Assembly: GCA_035358815.1 (NCBI GenBank)
Contig: DAOPQC010000009.1
Coordinates: 62,001-126,000, forward strand
Direction: 5' to 3'
Source: Thermoanaerobaculales bacterium
GTDB lineage: Bacteria; Acidobacteriota; Thermoanaerobaculia; Thermoanaerobaculales; Sulfomarinibacteraceae
Length of the DNA stretch: 64,000 nucleotides
Shown: in pieces, positions 32,832 through 40,814 of the stretch
Numbering within the stretch: position 1 is the first letter of the stretch
Layout of the letters: each line of letters starts with the position of its first letter
Program-made: the position numbers and the translations under genes
The notes under the pieces: model-generated
The model's input: the letters and a program-made list of their open reading frames with translations, nothing else
Told to the model about the DNA's origin: nothing
The model's database searches: none

Positions 32832-34622
32832 ATGCGCTGGTTCGGGTGGATCACCGCGACGGCGGGCCGCGAGGCGTCGGTTGCGGGCGCGCTCGCGCTC
32901 GCGCTGTTTCTCGCCGGAACGGCCGACGTCCCGATCCTCGGGCGCGACGAGGCGCGCTTCGCCCAGGCGGCGCGCGAGATGCTCGACCGCGGCGACCTCG
33001 TGGTGCCGACCTTCGCCGGCCAGGACCGCTACCACAAGCCGATCCTCCACTACTGGTGCACGATGGCGAGCTTCCGGCTGCTCGGCGCCACCGAGCGCGC
33101 GGCCCGGCTGCCCTCCAACCTCGCCGGCGCGCTGGTGGTCGCGCTGCTGGCGATGACCGCGCGGCGCCGCTTCGATGCCGGATCGGGCCTGCTGGCCGGC
33201 CTGCTGCTGGCGGTGACGCCGGTGATGTGGATCGAGGCCAAGGCGTGCACCGCGGACATGGTCCTCCTGCTGCCGACCCTCGCGGCCATGCTCGCGTTCG
33301 AGCGGCTGCTGGCGGGAGACGGCGGGCGCCGCGCTGCGCTGGTGTTCTGGTCCGCGATGGCGGTGGCGATCCTCGCCAAGGGCCCGGTCGCGCCGGCCTG
33401 GGTGGCCTGCACCGGCCTCGCGCTGTGGGCGATGGGGCGGCGGTGGCGCGGCTTCGAGATCGCGCTTGGCGCTGTGCTGCTCGGCCTCGGTTGGTGGCGC
33501 CTCGGCCCCGTCGTGCTGGTGGTGCCGGCGGTTGGTGCCGGCTTCGAGCTGCTGCGCTCGCCGGACGGGAGGCGGGCGGTGGCGAGGCTGCACCTGGGGT
33601 GGGGGGTGCCGCTGATGCTCGCCATCACCCTGCCGTGGGCGGTGGCCGCCACCGTCGCCACCGACGGCGCGTTCCTGCGGGAGGCGGTCGGCAGACACGT
33701 CGTGGCGCGCGGGCTTGACGCCTTCGAAGGCCACGGGTTCTTCCCCGGCTTCTACGCGGTGACCGCGGTGGTTGCCGCCTCTCCCTGGCTCGGCCTGCTG
33801 GCCGGCGCCGGGTCGCCGCGCCAGGAATGCGACCGCCGCTGGCGCTACCTGGTCGCCTGGCTGGTTGGGCCGCTGGTCCTGCTCGAGCTCTACCAGACCA
33901 AGCTCGTCCACTACTGGCTGCCGTCCTACCCGGCCGGCGTGCTGCTGGTGGTGGGATGGCTGTTCGCCGCCGTGCCGCCACGCCGGACCGGTCTCGGAGG
34001 GCGGTCGCTGCACGTCCTCGGCGGCACGCTCGCAGCGCTGGCGTTGCTGGCCCTGCCGGCGATGATCCCGCTGCGCTCCCTGCTCCCGGCGGCGGCCGTG
34101 GCGGCGGGCCTGCTGCTGGCAGCGACCGTCGCCGCGGTGGCGCTGCTCGGGCGGCGGCCGATCGCCGGCGCCGTGGTCGGGGGGATCGGGTCGGCGCTCG
34201 CCCTGGCGGTGGTCGCCGTGCTCTACCTGCCCGAGCTGGGGCGGCATGCGCTGGGTCCGCTCGCGGCGAGACGGGCGATCGAGCTCAAGGCTCCCGGCGA
34301 GGAGATCGTGGTCTTCAAGCCGCGAGTCGAGGAGGTCTTCTTCTACCTGCCCCGGGGGGTCGTCACCTGCCGGGACGCCGGCTGCGTGGCATCGCTCGTC
34401 GGCGAGGGAACGGCGGTTCTGGGCGTCGGCAGGCGGGACGACGTCGAGCTCCTGGCCGAGGAGTGGCGGGGGGCGCGGGTGGTCGAGGTGGACCGGGTCG
34501 TCGGCGTCGACGTCGGCCGCGCCGGTCTCGGCGAGCAGGTGCTGTTCCGGGTCGACCCGCTCCGCCCGCGGCCGCGTGCCGCCGCCGGCGCCAGCGTTGA
34601 CAGCCGCCGGGCGGGCCCCTAA
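32832..34622 (+). CDS. ArnT/PMT-like GT-C glycosyltransferase
   Basis: This 596-residue integral-membrane protein has about 11-12 hydrophobic segments and the GT83-type N-terminal motif LGRDEARFAQAAREM with the catalytic Asp-Glu, followed by DRYHKPILHYW. Such enzymes transfer sugars from polyprenyl-phosphate donors to lipid A or proteins at the outer face of the inner membrane. A periplasmic C-terminal domain of about 120 residues (KAPGEEIVVFKPRVEEVFFYL) has no transmembrane segment. ATG 32832 was chosen; GTG 32823 is possible. The last codons overlap a promoter for the following gene. Confidence 0.82.
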   Translation: MRWFGWITATAGREASVAGALALALFLAGTADVPILGRDEARFAQAAREMLDRGDLVVPTFAGQDRYHKPILHYWCTMASFRLLGATERAARLPSNLAGALVVALLAMTARRRFDAGSGLLAGLLLAVTPVMWIEAKACTADMVLLLPTLAAMLAFERLLAGDGGRRAALVFWSAMAVAILAKGPVAPAWVACTGLALWAMGRRWRGFEIALGAVLLGLGWWRLGPVVLVVPAVGAGFELLRSPDGRRAVARLHLGWGVPLMLAITLPWAVAATVATDGAFLREAVGRHVVARGLDAFEGHGFFPGFYAVTAVVAASPWLGLLAGAGSPRQECDRRWRYLVAWLVGPLVLLELYQTKLVHYWLPSYPAGVLLVVGWLFAAVPPRRTGLGGRSLHVLGGTLAALALLALPAMIPLRSLLPAAAVAAGLLLAATVAAVALLGRRPIAGAVVGGIGSALALAVVAVLYLPELGRHALGPLAARRAIELKAPGEEIVVFKPRVEEVFFYLPRGVVTCRDAGCVASLVGEGTAVLGVGRRDDVELLAEEWRGARVVEVDRVVGVDVGRAGLGEQVLFRVDPLRPRPRAAAGASVDSRRAGP

Positions 34623-34625
34623 AGT
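34597..34625 (+). promoter_or_regulatory. Promoter of the TPR-type gene, inside the glycosyltransferase 3' end
   Basis: TTGACA (34597-34602), 17-base spacer, TAAAGT (34620-34625). The -10 overlaps the upstream stop codon. The transcript should start near 34632. Confidence 0.75.
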
Positions 34626-34667
34626 TGGGGTTCGCGCGGCGCCCGGTCCGGTGCAAGGAGGAGCTCC

Positions 34668-35339
34668 ATGGGTCGTCGGATCACCCGCAAGCAGCTGAAG
34701 CAGGACGAGTTCATCTCGACTGGCGACAGCGTCATGAGGTGGATCATCGCCAACTGGCGGCCGTTCGTGTTCGGCCTCGTGGCGCTGTGCCTGGTGATCC
34801 TGGCGTGGTGGGCGGGGACCCGGTGGACCGGCTCGCGGGCCGAGCGCGCCTCCTACCTGCTCCACCAGGCCACGACTGCGGTCGACGCGGCGCTCCAGGG
34901 CGGCGATGTGGCGGCCGCCGAGGGCAAGCTGCAGGAGGTGATCAACCGCCACGGCCGCTCCGAGCAGGCGGACATGGCGAGGGTCCTCAAGGCTCGCCTG
35001 ATGATCGATCGGAATGACCTCGACGGCGCGCGCGCGCTCCTCGTCGAGGTGTCCGGCCGGCGCGGAGGCGATGCGGTCGGCCGGGTGGCGACGCTCGACC
35101 TCGTGCACCTCCAGATCGCGACCGGGCAGGCCGCGGAAGTGGTCCCGCAGCTCGAGGCGATGGTGTCGGGGGTGGACGTGCGGCTGCCGCGAGACGCTGC
35201 TCTCTACGAGCTCGGCGAGCTGTTCATTGCGACCCAGGACCCGGGTCGCGCCCGCTCGTACTACCAGCGGCTGGTCGACGACTTCCCCGAGTCTCCGTAC
35301 CGCGCCCAGGCCAGCCAGCGGCTGGCCGAGCTCGGCTAG
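34668..35339 (+). CDS. Single-pass TPR-type protein (YfgM-like)
   Basis: This 223-residue protein has a short basic N-terminus, a transmembrane helix (WRPFVFGLVALCLVILAWWAG, residues about 30-50) and helical repeats over the rest (LLHQATTAVDAALQGGDVAA..., RSYYQRLVDDFPESPYRAQA). It has the layout of YfgM/BamD-type tetratricopeptide proteins that assist envelope protein biogenesis. The ribosome site AAGGAGGAG and its own promoter mark it as an independent unit. Its stop codon abuts a 22-bp-arm inverted repeat. Function beyond an envelope-associated scaffold is not assignable. Confidence 0.7.
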   Translation: MGRRITRKQLKQDEFISTGDSVMRWIIANWRPFVFGLVALCLVILAWWAGTRWTGSRAERASYLLHQATTAVDAALQGGDVAAAEGKLQEVINRHGRSEQADMARVLKARLMIDRNDLDGARALLVEVSGRRGGDAVGRVATLDLVHLQIATGQAAEVVPQLEAMVSGVDVRLPRDAALYELGELFIATQDPGRARSYYQRLVDDFPESPYRAQASQRLAELG

Positions 35340-35418
35340 GAGTTCGTACCGCATTGGCCTTTTCGGCGGGCGTGGTTGACTGAGTTGTTGTCGGACGGCC
35401 ACTGCGGCACGAACTCCT
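35338..35418. repeat. 81-bp inverted repeat starting at a stop codon
   Basis: Two 22-bp arms match at 20 positions (35338-35359 and 35397-35418; core AGGAGTTCGT) and surround a 37-base loop. The first arm overlaps the TPR gene stop. It could act as a transcript-end hairpin or be a small mobile inverted repeat; no T-run follows. Confidence 0.75.
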
Positions 35419-35667
35419 TCTGGTAGTCTGATTATTGAGTTGCGTCGAGCAGGGGAGTGGCGCGTTACCGGTGTGGCGGTGGTGGCTGTTCGGTGCTCTA
35501 TGCGGGCTCAGGCTCGGTCTGCAGGGAAACACTCCCGCGGATGCGCGCAGCGCATCCCGAGGAGCCTGTGGGCAGAGGCCAACAACACGGTCCACATCAG
35601 AAGCGCACACAGGGGCCTATGCCCTGCAGGCTCCTAGGCGAGTGCTGGCGCCCGAGAGGGCGCTGGG
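35340..35667. other. Intergenic region with structured elements
   Basis: Holds the second part of the 81-bp inverted repeat and the candidate structured RNA at 35450-35635. No reading frame with protein-like character was found. Confidence 0.6.
35450..35635 (+). ncRNA. Candidate structured RNA or leader upstream of thymidine phosphorylase
   Basis: The + strand can form three helices: GGGAGTG/CACTCCC (35455-35461 with 35529-35535), a tight GGATGCG-CGCAG-CGCATCC hairpin (35539-35557), and AGGAGCCTG/CAGGCTCCT closing an 11-bp imperfect inner stem (35560-35580 with 35614-35635). GAGCCTG at 35562 can also pair with an upstream CAGGCTC at 35509, so the third helix has a competitor. It ends 33 bases before the phosphorylase start. 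I recognise no family; the strand is assumed from the downstream gene. Confidence 0.35.
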
Positions 35668-36984
35668 GTGGTCCGCAACGGGATGAACTTCGTCGAGGCG
35701 ATCATCCGTAAGCGGGACGGCGGCCGCCTGACCCGCGACCAGCTCGAGCGCTTCGCCCTCGGCGCCGGCTCGGGTGAGCTGCCGCCCGAGCAGCTGGCCG
35801 CGATGCTGATGGCGATCTGCATCCGCGGCATGGATGGGGACGAGACGCGGTGGCTGACCGAGGCGATGATCCGGTCCGGCGAGAGCTGGCGGCTCGGAGC
35901 CCAGCGGCCTGATGTCGTCGACAAGCACTCCACCGGCGGCGTTGGCGACACGGTGTCGCTGGTGATCGCGCCGCTGCTCGCGGCGGTCGGCGTCCCGGTG
36001 GCGATGATGGCCGGGCGGGGGCTCGGCCACTCGCAGGGCACCGTCGACAAGCTCGCGGCGGTGCCCGGCTTCCGGACCGACTGGTCTCGCGACGAGGCGC
36101 TCGGCCTGATCGACCGGGCGGGCGTGGCGATGCTCGCCCAGACCGAGAGCATTGCGCCGGCCGACCGGGTGCTCTACGCGCTGCGCGACGTCACCGGCAC
36201 CGTGGAGTCGCTGCCGCTGATCGTGGCCTCGATCCTGTCGAAGAAGCTCGCGATGGGCGCGGCCACCCTGGTGCTCGACGTCAAGTGCGGCCGCGGGGCG
36301 TTCCGGCGCACGCCGGCCGAGGCGCTCGAGCTCGCCCGCGCCCTGGTCGAGCTCGCCCGCGGCATGGGCGTCGGCTGCGAGGCGATCCTGACCGACATGA
36401 ACCAGCCGCTGGGCCCGGCCCTGGGCACGGCCTGCGAGGTCCGGGCGGCCCTCGACGTGCTCGGCGGCGGCGGGAGCGCTCCGCTTCGGGAGGTCACGAT
36501 CGCCCTCGCGCGCGTCGCCTTCGAGCTCGCCGGCCGGGACGGCGCCACCGCCGACCGAGCCCTCGCCAAGGCGCTCGACGATGGCAGTGCGCTGTCCGCG
36601 TGGGGCCGCATGGTGGAGGCGCACGGCGGGGACCCGGACCCGGCACGGCTGGCGCGCCCGCATCAGCGGCTCGACGTCGCCGCCCCACGCGCCGGCTTCG
36701 TCACCGGGATCGCGGCCGCCGAACTCGGCTGGGTCGCGGTCGATCTCGGGGCCGGGCGCCGGTCCCGCGACGAGGAGCTCGACCACGGCGCGGGCCTGCT
36801 GGTCCACGTCCGGATCGGCGACCGCGTCGAGGCGAAGCAGCCGGTGGCGTCGCTGCTCCTCGGAACGCGCGCAGTCGACGTGCCCGCGCTCGAGGCGCGG
36901 GTCCGCGGCGCCTTCGAGATCGGCGAGGAGCCCGTCGCGGCGCCGCCGCTCATCCTCGGCAACGCCGACACCCTTCTCCCCTAA
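35668..36984 (+). CDS. deoA: Thymidine/pyrimidine-nucleoside phosphorylase
   Basis: This 438-residue phosphorylase splits pyrimidine deoxynucleosides into base and deoxyribose-1-phosphate. Motifs: FVEAIIRKRDGGRLT, VDKHSTGGVGDTVSL (phosphate-binding loop), MMAGRGLGHSQGTVDKLAAVPGF (the family signature), and ILSKKLAMGAATLVLDVKCGRGAF. The C-terminal alpha/beta domain is present with the GKxV-like VHVRIGDRVEAKQPVA turn. GTG 35668 was preferred because GAGAGGG lies seven bases upstream; ATG 35683 is the alternative and better matches relatives' N-termini. Length is normal. Confidence 0.93.
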   Translation: MVRNGMNFVEAIIRKRDGGRLTRDQLERFALGAGSGELPPEQLAAMLMAICIRGMDGDETRWLTEAMIRSGESWRLGAQRPDVVDKHSTGGVGDTVSLVIAPLLAAVGVPVAMMAGRGLGHSQGTVDKLAAVPGFRTDWSRDEALGLIDRAGVAMLAQTESIAPADRVLYALRDVTGTVESLPLIVASILSKKLAMGAATLVLDVKCGRGAFRRTPAEALELARALVELARGMGVGCEAILTDMNQPLGPALGTACEVRAALDVLGGGGSAPLREVTIALARVAFELAGRDGATADRALAKALDDGSALSAWGRMVEAHGGDPDPARLARPHQRLDVAAPRAGFVTGIAAAELGWVAVDLGAGRRSRDEELDHGAGLLVHVRIGDRVEAKQPVASLLLGTRAVDVPALEARVRGAFEIGEEPVAAPPLILGNADTLLP

Positions 36985-37010
36985 ATCCTAGACCCCAGAT
37001 CCTAGATCCT
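36985..37010. repeat. GATCCTAGATC module
   Basis: ATCCTAGACCCCAGATCC then TAGATCCT right after the phosphorylase stop. The same word occurs at 47419-47434 and 49175-49203 and near 61217. Confidence 0.6.
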
Positions 37011-37051
37011 CTTCTTCCTCCGTGCTACCGTGACCCGGCGGAGGCGACAGC

Positions 37052-38005
37052 ATGGACACGCGATGCGCGCTGGTCACCGGCGGAGCTGGATTCCTGGGCT
37101 CCCATCTCTGCGAGCGGCTCCTGGATGAGGGCCTCCATGTCGTGTGCATGGACAACCTGATCACAGGTAGCCTGGCCAACATCGAGCACCTGATCGGCCG
37201 CGCCGGCTTCACCTTCATCCACCACGACGTCACCAACTTCATCCATGTGCCGGGCCGGCTCGACTACATCCTGCACTTCGCGTCGCCGGCATCGCCGATC
37301 GACTACCTCAACCTGCCGATCCAGACCCTCAAGGTTGGCTCCCTGGGGACCCACAAGGCGCTCGGGCTGGCCAAGTCGAAGGGGGCGCGGTTCCTGCTCG
37401 CCTCCACCTCCGAGGTCTACGGGGACCCGCTCATCCACCCCCAGCCCGAGAGCTACTGGGGCAACGTCAACCCGGTCGGGCCGCGCGGCGTGTACGACGA
37501 GGCCAAGCGCTTCGCCGAGGCGCTGACCATGGCCTACCAGCGCCATCACGGCGTCGACACGCGGATCGTCCGCATCTTCAACACCTACGGCCCGAGGATG
37601 CGCGCCGACGACGGCCGGGTGGTGCCCGCGTTCATCTGCCAGGCGCTCGCGGGCGAGCCCCTGACCACCTTCGGCGACGGGTCACAGACCCGTTCGTTCT
37701 GCTTCGTCGACGATCTCATCGAGGGCATCTGGAGGCTGCTTCTCAGCGACTACGCCGAGCCGATGAACATCGGCAACCCGGCCGAGATGACGGTCCTGGA
37801 GTTCGCCCGGCAGATCATCCGGCTCACCGGCTCGCGGTCCGAGATCGTGTTCCGGCCGCTCCCGGTCGACGATCCCAAGGTGCGCCAGCCCGATATCGCC
37901 CTGGCGCGGCGGGTGCTCGGCTGGGAGCCGAAGGTGCCGCTCGAGCGCGGGCTGGCCGCCGCGATCGAGTACTTCCGCACGCACCCCAGGGTCGTCGGCT
38001 CCTGA
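37052..38005 (+). CDS. UDP-glucuronate decarboxylase-like SDR (UDP-xylose synthase type)
   Basis: This 317-residue extended short-chain dehydrogenase has the NAD-binding TGGAGFLGSH at residue 9, HFASPASPIDYLNLP (residues 74-88), the catalytic STSEVYGDPLIHPQPE and YDEAKRFAE (Tyr-X3-Lys). The SPASP and TSEVYGDP motifs are characteristic of UDP-glucuronic acid decarboxylase, which makes UDP-xylose. A dTDP-glucose 4,6-dehydratase relative is less likely. A TACCGT extended -10 (37026-37031) and GGCGGAGGCG precede the ATG. The convergent nrdR lies 36 bases after. Confidence 0.88.
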   Translation: MDTRCALVTGGAGFLGSHLCERLLDEGLHVVCMDNLITGSLANIEHLIGRAGFTFIHHDVTNFIHVPGRLDYILHFASPASPIDYLNLPIQTLKVGSLGTHKALGLAKSKGARFLLASTSEVYGDPLIHPQPESYWGNVNPVGPRGVYDEAKRFAEALTMAYQRHHGVDTRIVRIFNTYGPRMRADDGRVVPAFICQALAGEPLTTFGDGSQTRSFCFVDDLIEGIWRLLLSDYAEPMNIGNPAEMTVLEFARQIIRLTGSRSEIVFRPLPVDDPKVRQPDIALARRVLGWEPKVPLERGLAAAIEYFRTHPRVVGS

Positions 38006-38041
38006 CGACCTGCAGGCGCTCGGCCGCTTCGAAACGGTGGC

Positions 38042-38521
38042 TCAAGCGGTGCCGGTGTCGCCGCCGGAGCGCTGCACGAGGAGCCGCTTCAGCTCGTCCA
38101 TGAACTGGTTGACGTCCTCGAAACGGCGGTACACGCTGGCGAACCGGACGTAGGCGACCTGGTCGAGACGGCGCAGCTGCTCGATGACGCTGTTGCCGAT
38201 CTCCTGGCTGGAGATCTCCCGCACCTCGCGCGCCGACAGGCTCGCCTCGACCGCGTCGACGATCGCCACCAGGTCGGCGCGCGCGACCGGCCGCTTCTCG
38301 CACGCCCTGAGCAGGCCGTTGAGGAGCTTCTCGCGGTCGAAGGTCTCGCGGCGCCCGTCGCGCTTGACCACGGTCGCCGGCAGCTCGTCCACGCGCTCGT
38401 AGGTGGTGAAGCGTCGCCCGCAGCCGTCACACTCGCGCCGGCGGCGGGTCTCGGCGCCGTCGCGCACCTCGCGCGAGTCGACGACGTGGTTGTCCGAAAC
38501 GCCGCAGAACGGGCAGATCAC
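38042..38521 (-). CDS. nrdR: Transcriptional repressor NrdR
   Basis: This 159-residue protein has the N-terminal zinc ribbon CPFC...CDGCGRRF (Cys3, Cys6, Cys31, Cys34) followed by an ATP-cone domain (VVKRDGRRETFDREKLLNGL...). NrdR represses ribonucleotide reductase genes according to ATP/dATP. The start is GTG at 38521, which overlaps the upstream stop by four bases. The C-terminus has a short extra tail (VQRSGGDTGTA). No nrd gene is in the window. It sits convergent to the decarboxylase gene. Confidence 0.95.
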   Translation of the reverse strand: MICPFCGVSDNHVVDSREVRDGAETRRRRECDGCGRRFTTYERVDELPATVVKRDGRRETFDREKLLNGLLRACEKRPVARADLVAIVDAVEASLSAREVREISSQEIGNSVIEQLRRLDQVAYVRFASVYRRFEDVNQFMDELKRLLVQRSGGDTGTA

Positions 38522-39549
38522 GGCTTGCGCCCCTCCTCGGCGGCCGCGGCATCGACGTCGCGCAGCCGCAACCCCACCAGCGGCAGGCAGAGCAGCCCGA
38601 TGACGGTGATCGGGACGAAGCAGATCGCGTGGTAGACGATGGCGGCGGCGGTCGCGGTGTTGAGCTCGACCGCGAAGAACGCGGTCAGCCCGAGCTGGAT
38701 CGCCTTGTGCATCCCGCCGATGCCGCCGGGGGTCGGGATGGCGAGCCCGATGACCGAGAGGGTGACCAGGAAGTACGCGGCGCGCAGCGGCAGGTCGATG
38801 CCGAAGGCGAGCAGCGCGACCCGGACCTGCCAGTAGATCACGTACCAGATCACCAGCGACGCGGCCATCGTGACCAGCAGGCCGCGCGGGCGCTGGAGGA
38901 TGCGCAGCCCGTCCAGGAAGTGGTTGAGGAAGTTGGCCAGCGGCCCTCGCCAGCTGGCCCGGAGGCGGCCGATCGGTCGGGTGACGACATCCACGAACTG
39001 GTCCTGGAAGCGGAACAGGCCGAGGATCACGAGGGTGCCAACCACCAGGCCGGCCCCGAACAGGTAGCCCGAGAGGCTGAGGACCCTGAGGTTGCGGGTG
39101 GCTTCGGCGTCGAGCTGGGCCATCGTGGGCGGAAACAGGACGAAGACCAGGAAGTAGAAGATCACCGTCCAGAGGTCGAAGAGACGCTCGGTGAAGATCG
39201 AGGCGAGGGTGCCGGAGATCGGCAGGTGCTCCCGCTTGGCGAGGACGATCGGCCGGATCAGGTCCCCGATCCTGGCCGGCAGGAGGGTGATCGCCGCGTA
39301 GCCGACCGCGACCGCGACGAGCGCGCCCGAGTGGCGCACCCGGCCGACCGGGCGCAGGATCAGCTGCCAGCGTATGGTGCGCAGGTAGTAGTTGAGCAGC
39401 GCGATGGCGGCGGCGGCCACGATCAGGCCCGGCCGCGCCGATCGCATCGCCTCGCCCACGAGCTCGAAGTCGACGTTCCACAGGAAGTAGGCGATCAGCA
39501 CCGCCATCAGGAGGAGCGAGGCGCCGATCCGGAGCGCGTGTCGGTTCAC
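38518..39549 (-). CDS. LPG-synthase-TM/flippase-like membrane protein (UPF0104 type)
   Basis: This 343-residue polytopic protein has seven to eight hydrophobic segments. Motifs such as YYLRTIRWQLILRPVGRVR near the N-terminus and IGLAIPTPGGIGGMHKAIQLGL near the end match the lysylphosphatidylglycerol-synthase TM/UPF0104 family, thought to flip lipids. The start GTG at 39549 lies only 25 bases from the divergent HDAC-fold start. It overlaps nrdR. The missing cytosolic transferase domain means it is not an LPG synthase itself. Confidence 0.82.
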   Translation of the reverse strand: MNRHALRIGASLLLMAVLIAYFLWNVDFELVGEAMRSARPGLIVAAAAIALLNYYLRTIRWQLILRPVGRVRHSGALVAVAVGYAAITLLPARIGDLIRPIVLAKREHLPISGTLASIFTERLFDLWTVIFYFLVFVLFPPTMAQLDAEATRNLRVLSLSGYLFGAGLVVGTLVILGLFRFQDQFVDVVTRPIGRLRASWRGPLANFLNHFLDGLRILQRPRGLLVTMAASLVIWYVIYWQVRVALLAFGIDLPLRAAYFLVTLSVIGLAIPTPGGIGGMHKAIQLGLTAFFAVELNTATAAAIVYHAICFVPITVIGLLCLPLVGLRLRDVDAAAAEEGRKP

Positions 39550-39562
39550 CCGACCAGGGTAG

Positions 39563-39568
39563 TATGAT
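39563..39568 (+). promoter_or_regulatory. -10 of the HDAC-fold gene, leaderless
   Basis: TATGAT with six bases to the GTG start at 39575, which puts the predicted +1 on the start codon. Only 25 bases separate the two divergent genes. Confidence 0.6.
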
Positions 39569-39574
39569 GCCGCG

Positions 39575-40603
39575 GTGTCGACAACCGAGACCGACGGGGA
39601 AGCCGGCGCGGCCGAGGCGCGGCTCGAGGTCCGGTCGCACCCGCTCTGCCTCGACCACCGGCCGCATCTCGGCCATCCCGAGCTGCCGGGCCGGGTCACC
39701 GCGGTGCTCGAGGCGCTGGCGCCGCCCGCCGACGCGCGCTGGCGCCTGATCCCCGACAGCCCCCTGCCGCCCGAGGGCGACGTTCTCGGCGTCCTCGAGT
39801 GGGTGCACGACGGGGCCTACATCGAGCGCGTGCGCTCCGCCGCCGCCTCGGCCAAGGGATGGCTCGACTCCGAGGATTGCGCGGTCTCGGCCGGCACCTT
39901 CGCGTCCGCGACGGCGGCGGCGGGCCTCGCCCTGCAGGCGGGCCTCGACCTGGTCAACCACCGGGTCGACCGCGTGTTCGTGGCCGCCCGCCCGCCGGGG
40001 CACCACGCCGAGCGGGACCGCGCCCGCGGCTACTGCTTCTTCAACGCGGCCGCGCTGGCGGCAGAGGTCGTCGTGCGCAGCTGGAACCGCCCGGTGCTGA
40101 TCGTGGATTTCGACGCCCTCCATGGCAACGGCACCCAGCAGCACTTCTGGGCGCGCGGGGATGTCGGCTACCTCTCGGTGCACCGCTACCCCTGGTTCCC
40201 GGGAACCGGGACCGCGGACGAGGTCGGCACCGGGGACGGGCTCGGCGCGACCCGCAACTTCCCGATTGTCGAGGGCGCTGACGACGAGATCTTCTGCACC
40301 GCCCTCGAGCGCGGGCTTGAGGAGCTCGCGGGGCGGCTGCGGCCGGCGGCGCTGGTCCTGTCGGCCGGCTTCAACGGCCACCATGCCGACCCGACCGGCG
40401 GCCTGCGGCTGACCGTGGCCGGCTACCGCCGCCTGACCCGGGCCGTGATGACCGCGGCCCGGGCGTTCGCCGGCGGCCGCGTGCTGTCGATCCTGGAGGG
40501 CGGATTTGCGCCGGTCGCCCTGGCCGAGGGAGCCCGCGCCCACGTCGAGGAGCTGGCCGAGCCGGACCGTTCGGGTTCAAAGGCGGGAATGGCAGTCAAT
40601 TAG
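39575..40603 (+). CDS. HDAC-fold protein with three substituted active-site residues
   Basis: This 342-residue protein is a class II HDAC/acetoin-utilisation-deacetylase relative: ARPPGHHAERDRARGYCFFN (residues 138-157) and VDFDALHGNGTQ (177-188) are clear. However, the zinc-site His of the usual DVHHGNGT is Leu182, the zinc-site Asp of SAGFDAH is Asn267, and the catalytic Tyr of EGGYD is Phe311. Asp180 and the His143/His144 pair remain. With two of three zinc ligands and the Tyr lost, normal deacetylase chemistry is unlikely; binding without catalysis, or different chemistry, is possible. Start GTG at 39575 gives the full domain; it is leaderless by position. Confidence 0.8.
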   Translation: MSTTETDGEAGAAEARLEVRSHPLCLDHRPHLGHPELPGRVTAVLEALAPPADARWRLIPDSPLPPEGDVLGVLEWVHDGAYIERVRSAAASAKGWLDSEDCAVSAGTFASATAAAGLALQAGLDLVNHRVDRVFVAARPPGHHAERDRARGYCFFNAAALAAEVVVRSWNRPVLIVDFDALHGNGTQQHFWARGDVGYLSVHRYPWFPGTGTADEVGTGDGLGATRNFPIVEGADDEIFCTALERGLEELAGRLRPAALVLSAGFNGHHADPTGGLRLTVAGYRRLTRAVMTAARAFAGGRVLSILEGGFAPVALAEGARAHVEELAEPDRSGSKAGMAVN

Positions 40604-40732
40604 TGGCGGAATCTGATCCGGAAAATACTGCCGCAATGCGCCGGATTTGTGATCACATTTCGAACAGTTGAGCCCCGTCACATTTCGCCCCAAGTCGTTG
40701 CAGGACCTGAGAAATTCGCCTGTATGGCGTGT

Positions 40733-40760
40733 TTGACCGAAGACTTTGCTGTGGTATATC
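40733..40760 (+). promoter_or_regulatory. Promoter of the secreted repeat protein
   Basis: TTGACC (40733-40738), 16-base spacer, TATATC (40755-40760). The transcript should start near 40767, and GGAGG precedes the ATG at 40815. Confidence 0.65.
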
Positions 40761-40814
40761 ATGATCTCGAACGGAATCGTTTGCTCTGAACCACTGTCCC
40801 TTGGAGGATGAGCA

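Noticed and set aside
31308..35402. A 1364-residue minus-strand open frame
   Set aside because: It is antisense to five well-supported genes and has a His/Arg/Gln-rich composition with no domain; long shadow frames are expected at this GC content.
35560..35635. tRNA or known small RNA
   Set aside because: No cloverleaf or T-loop motif; the fold does not match 4.5S, tmRNA or RNase P features I know, so only a structured candidate was listed.
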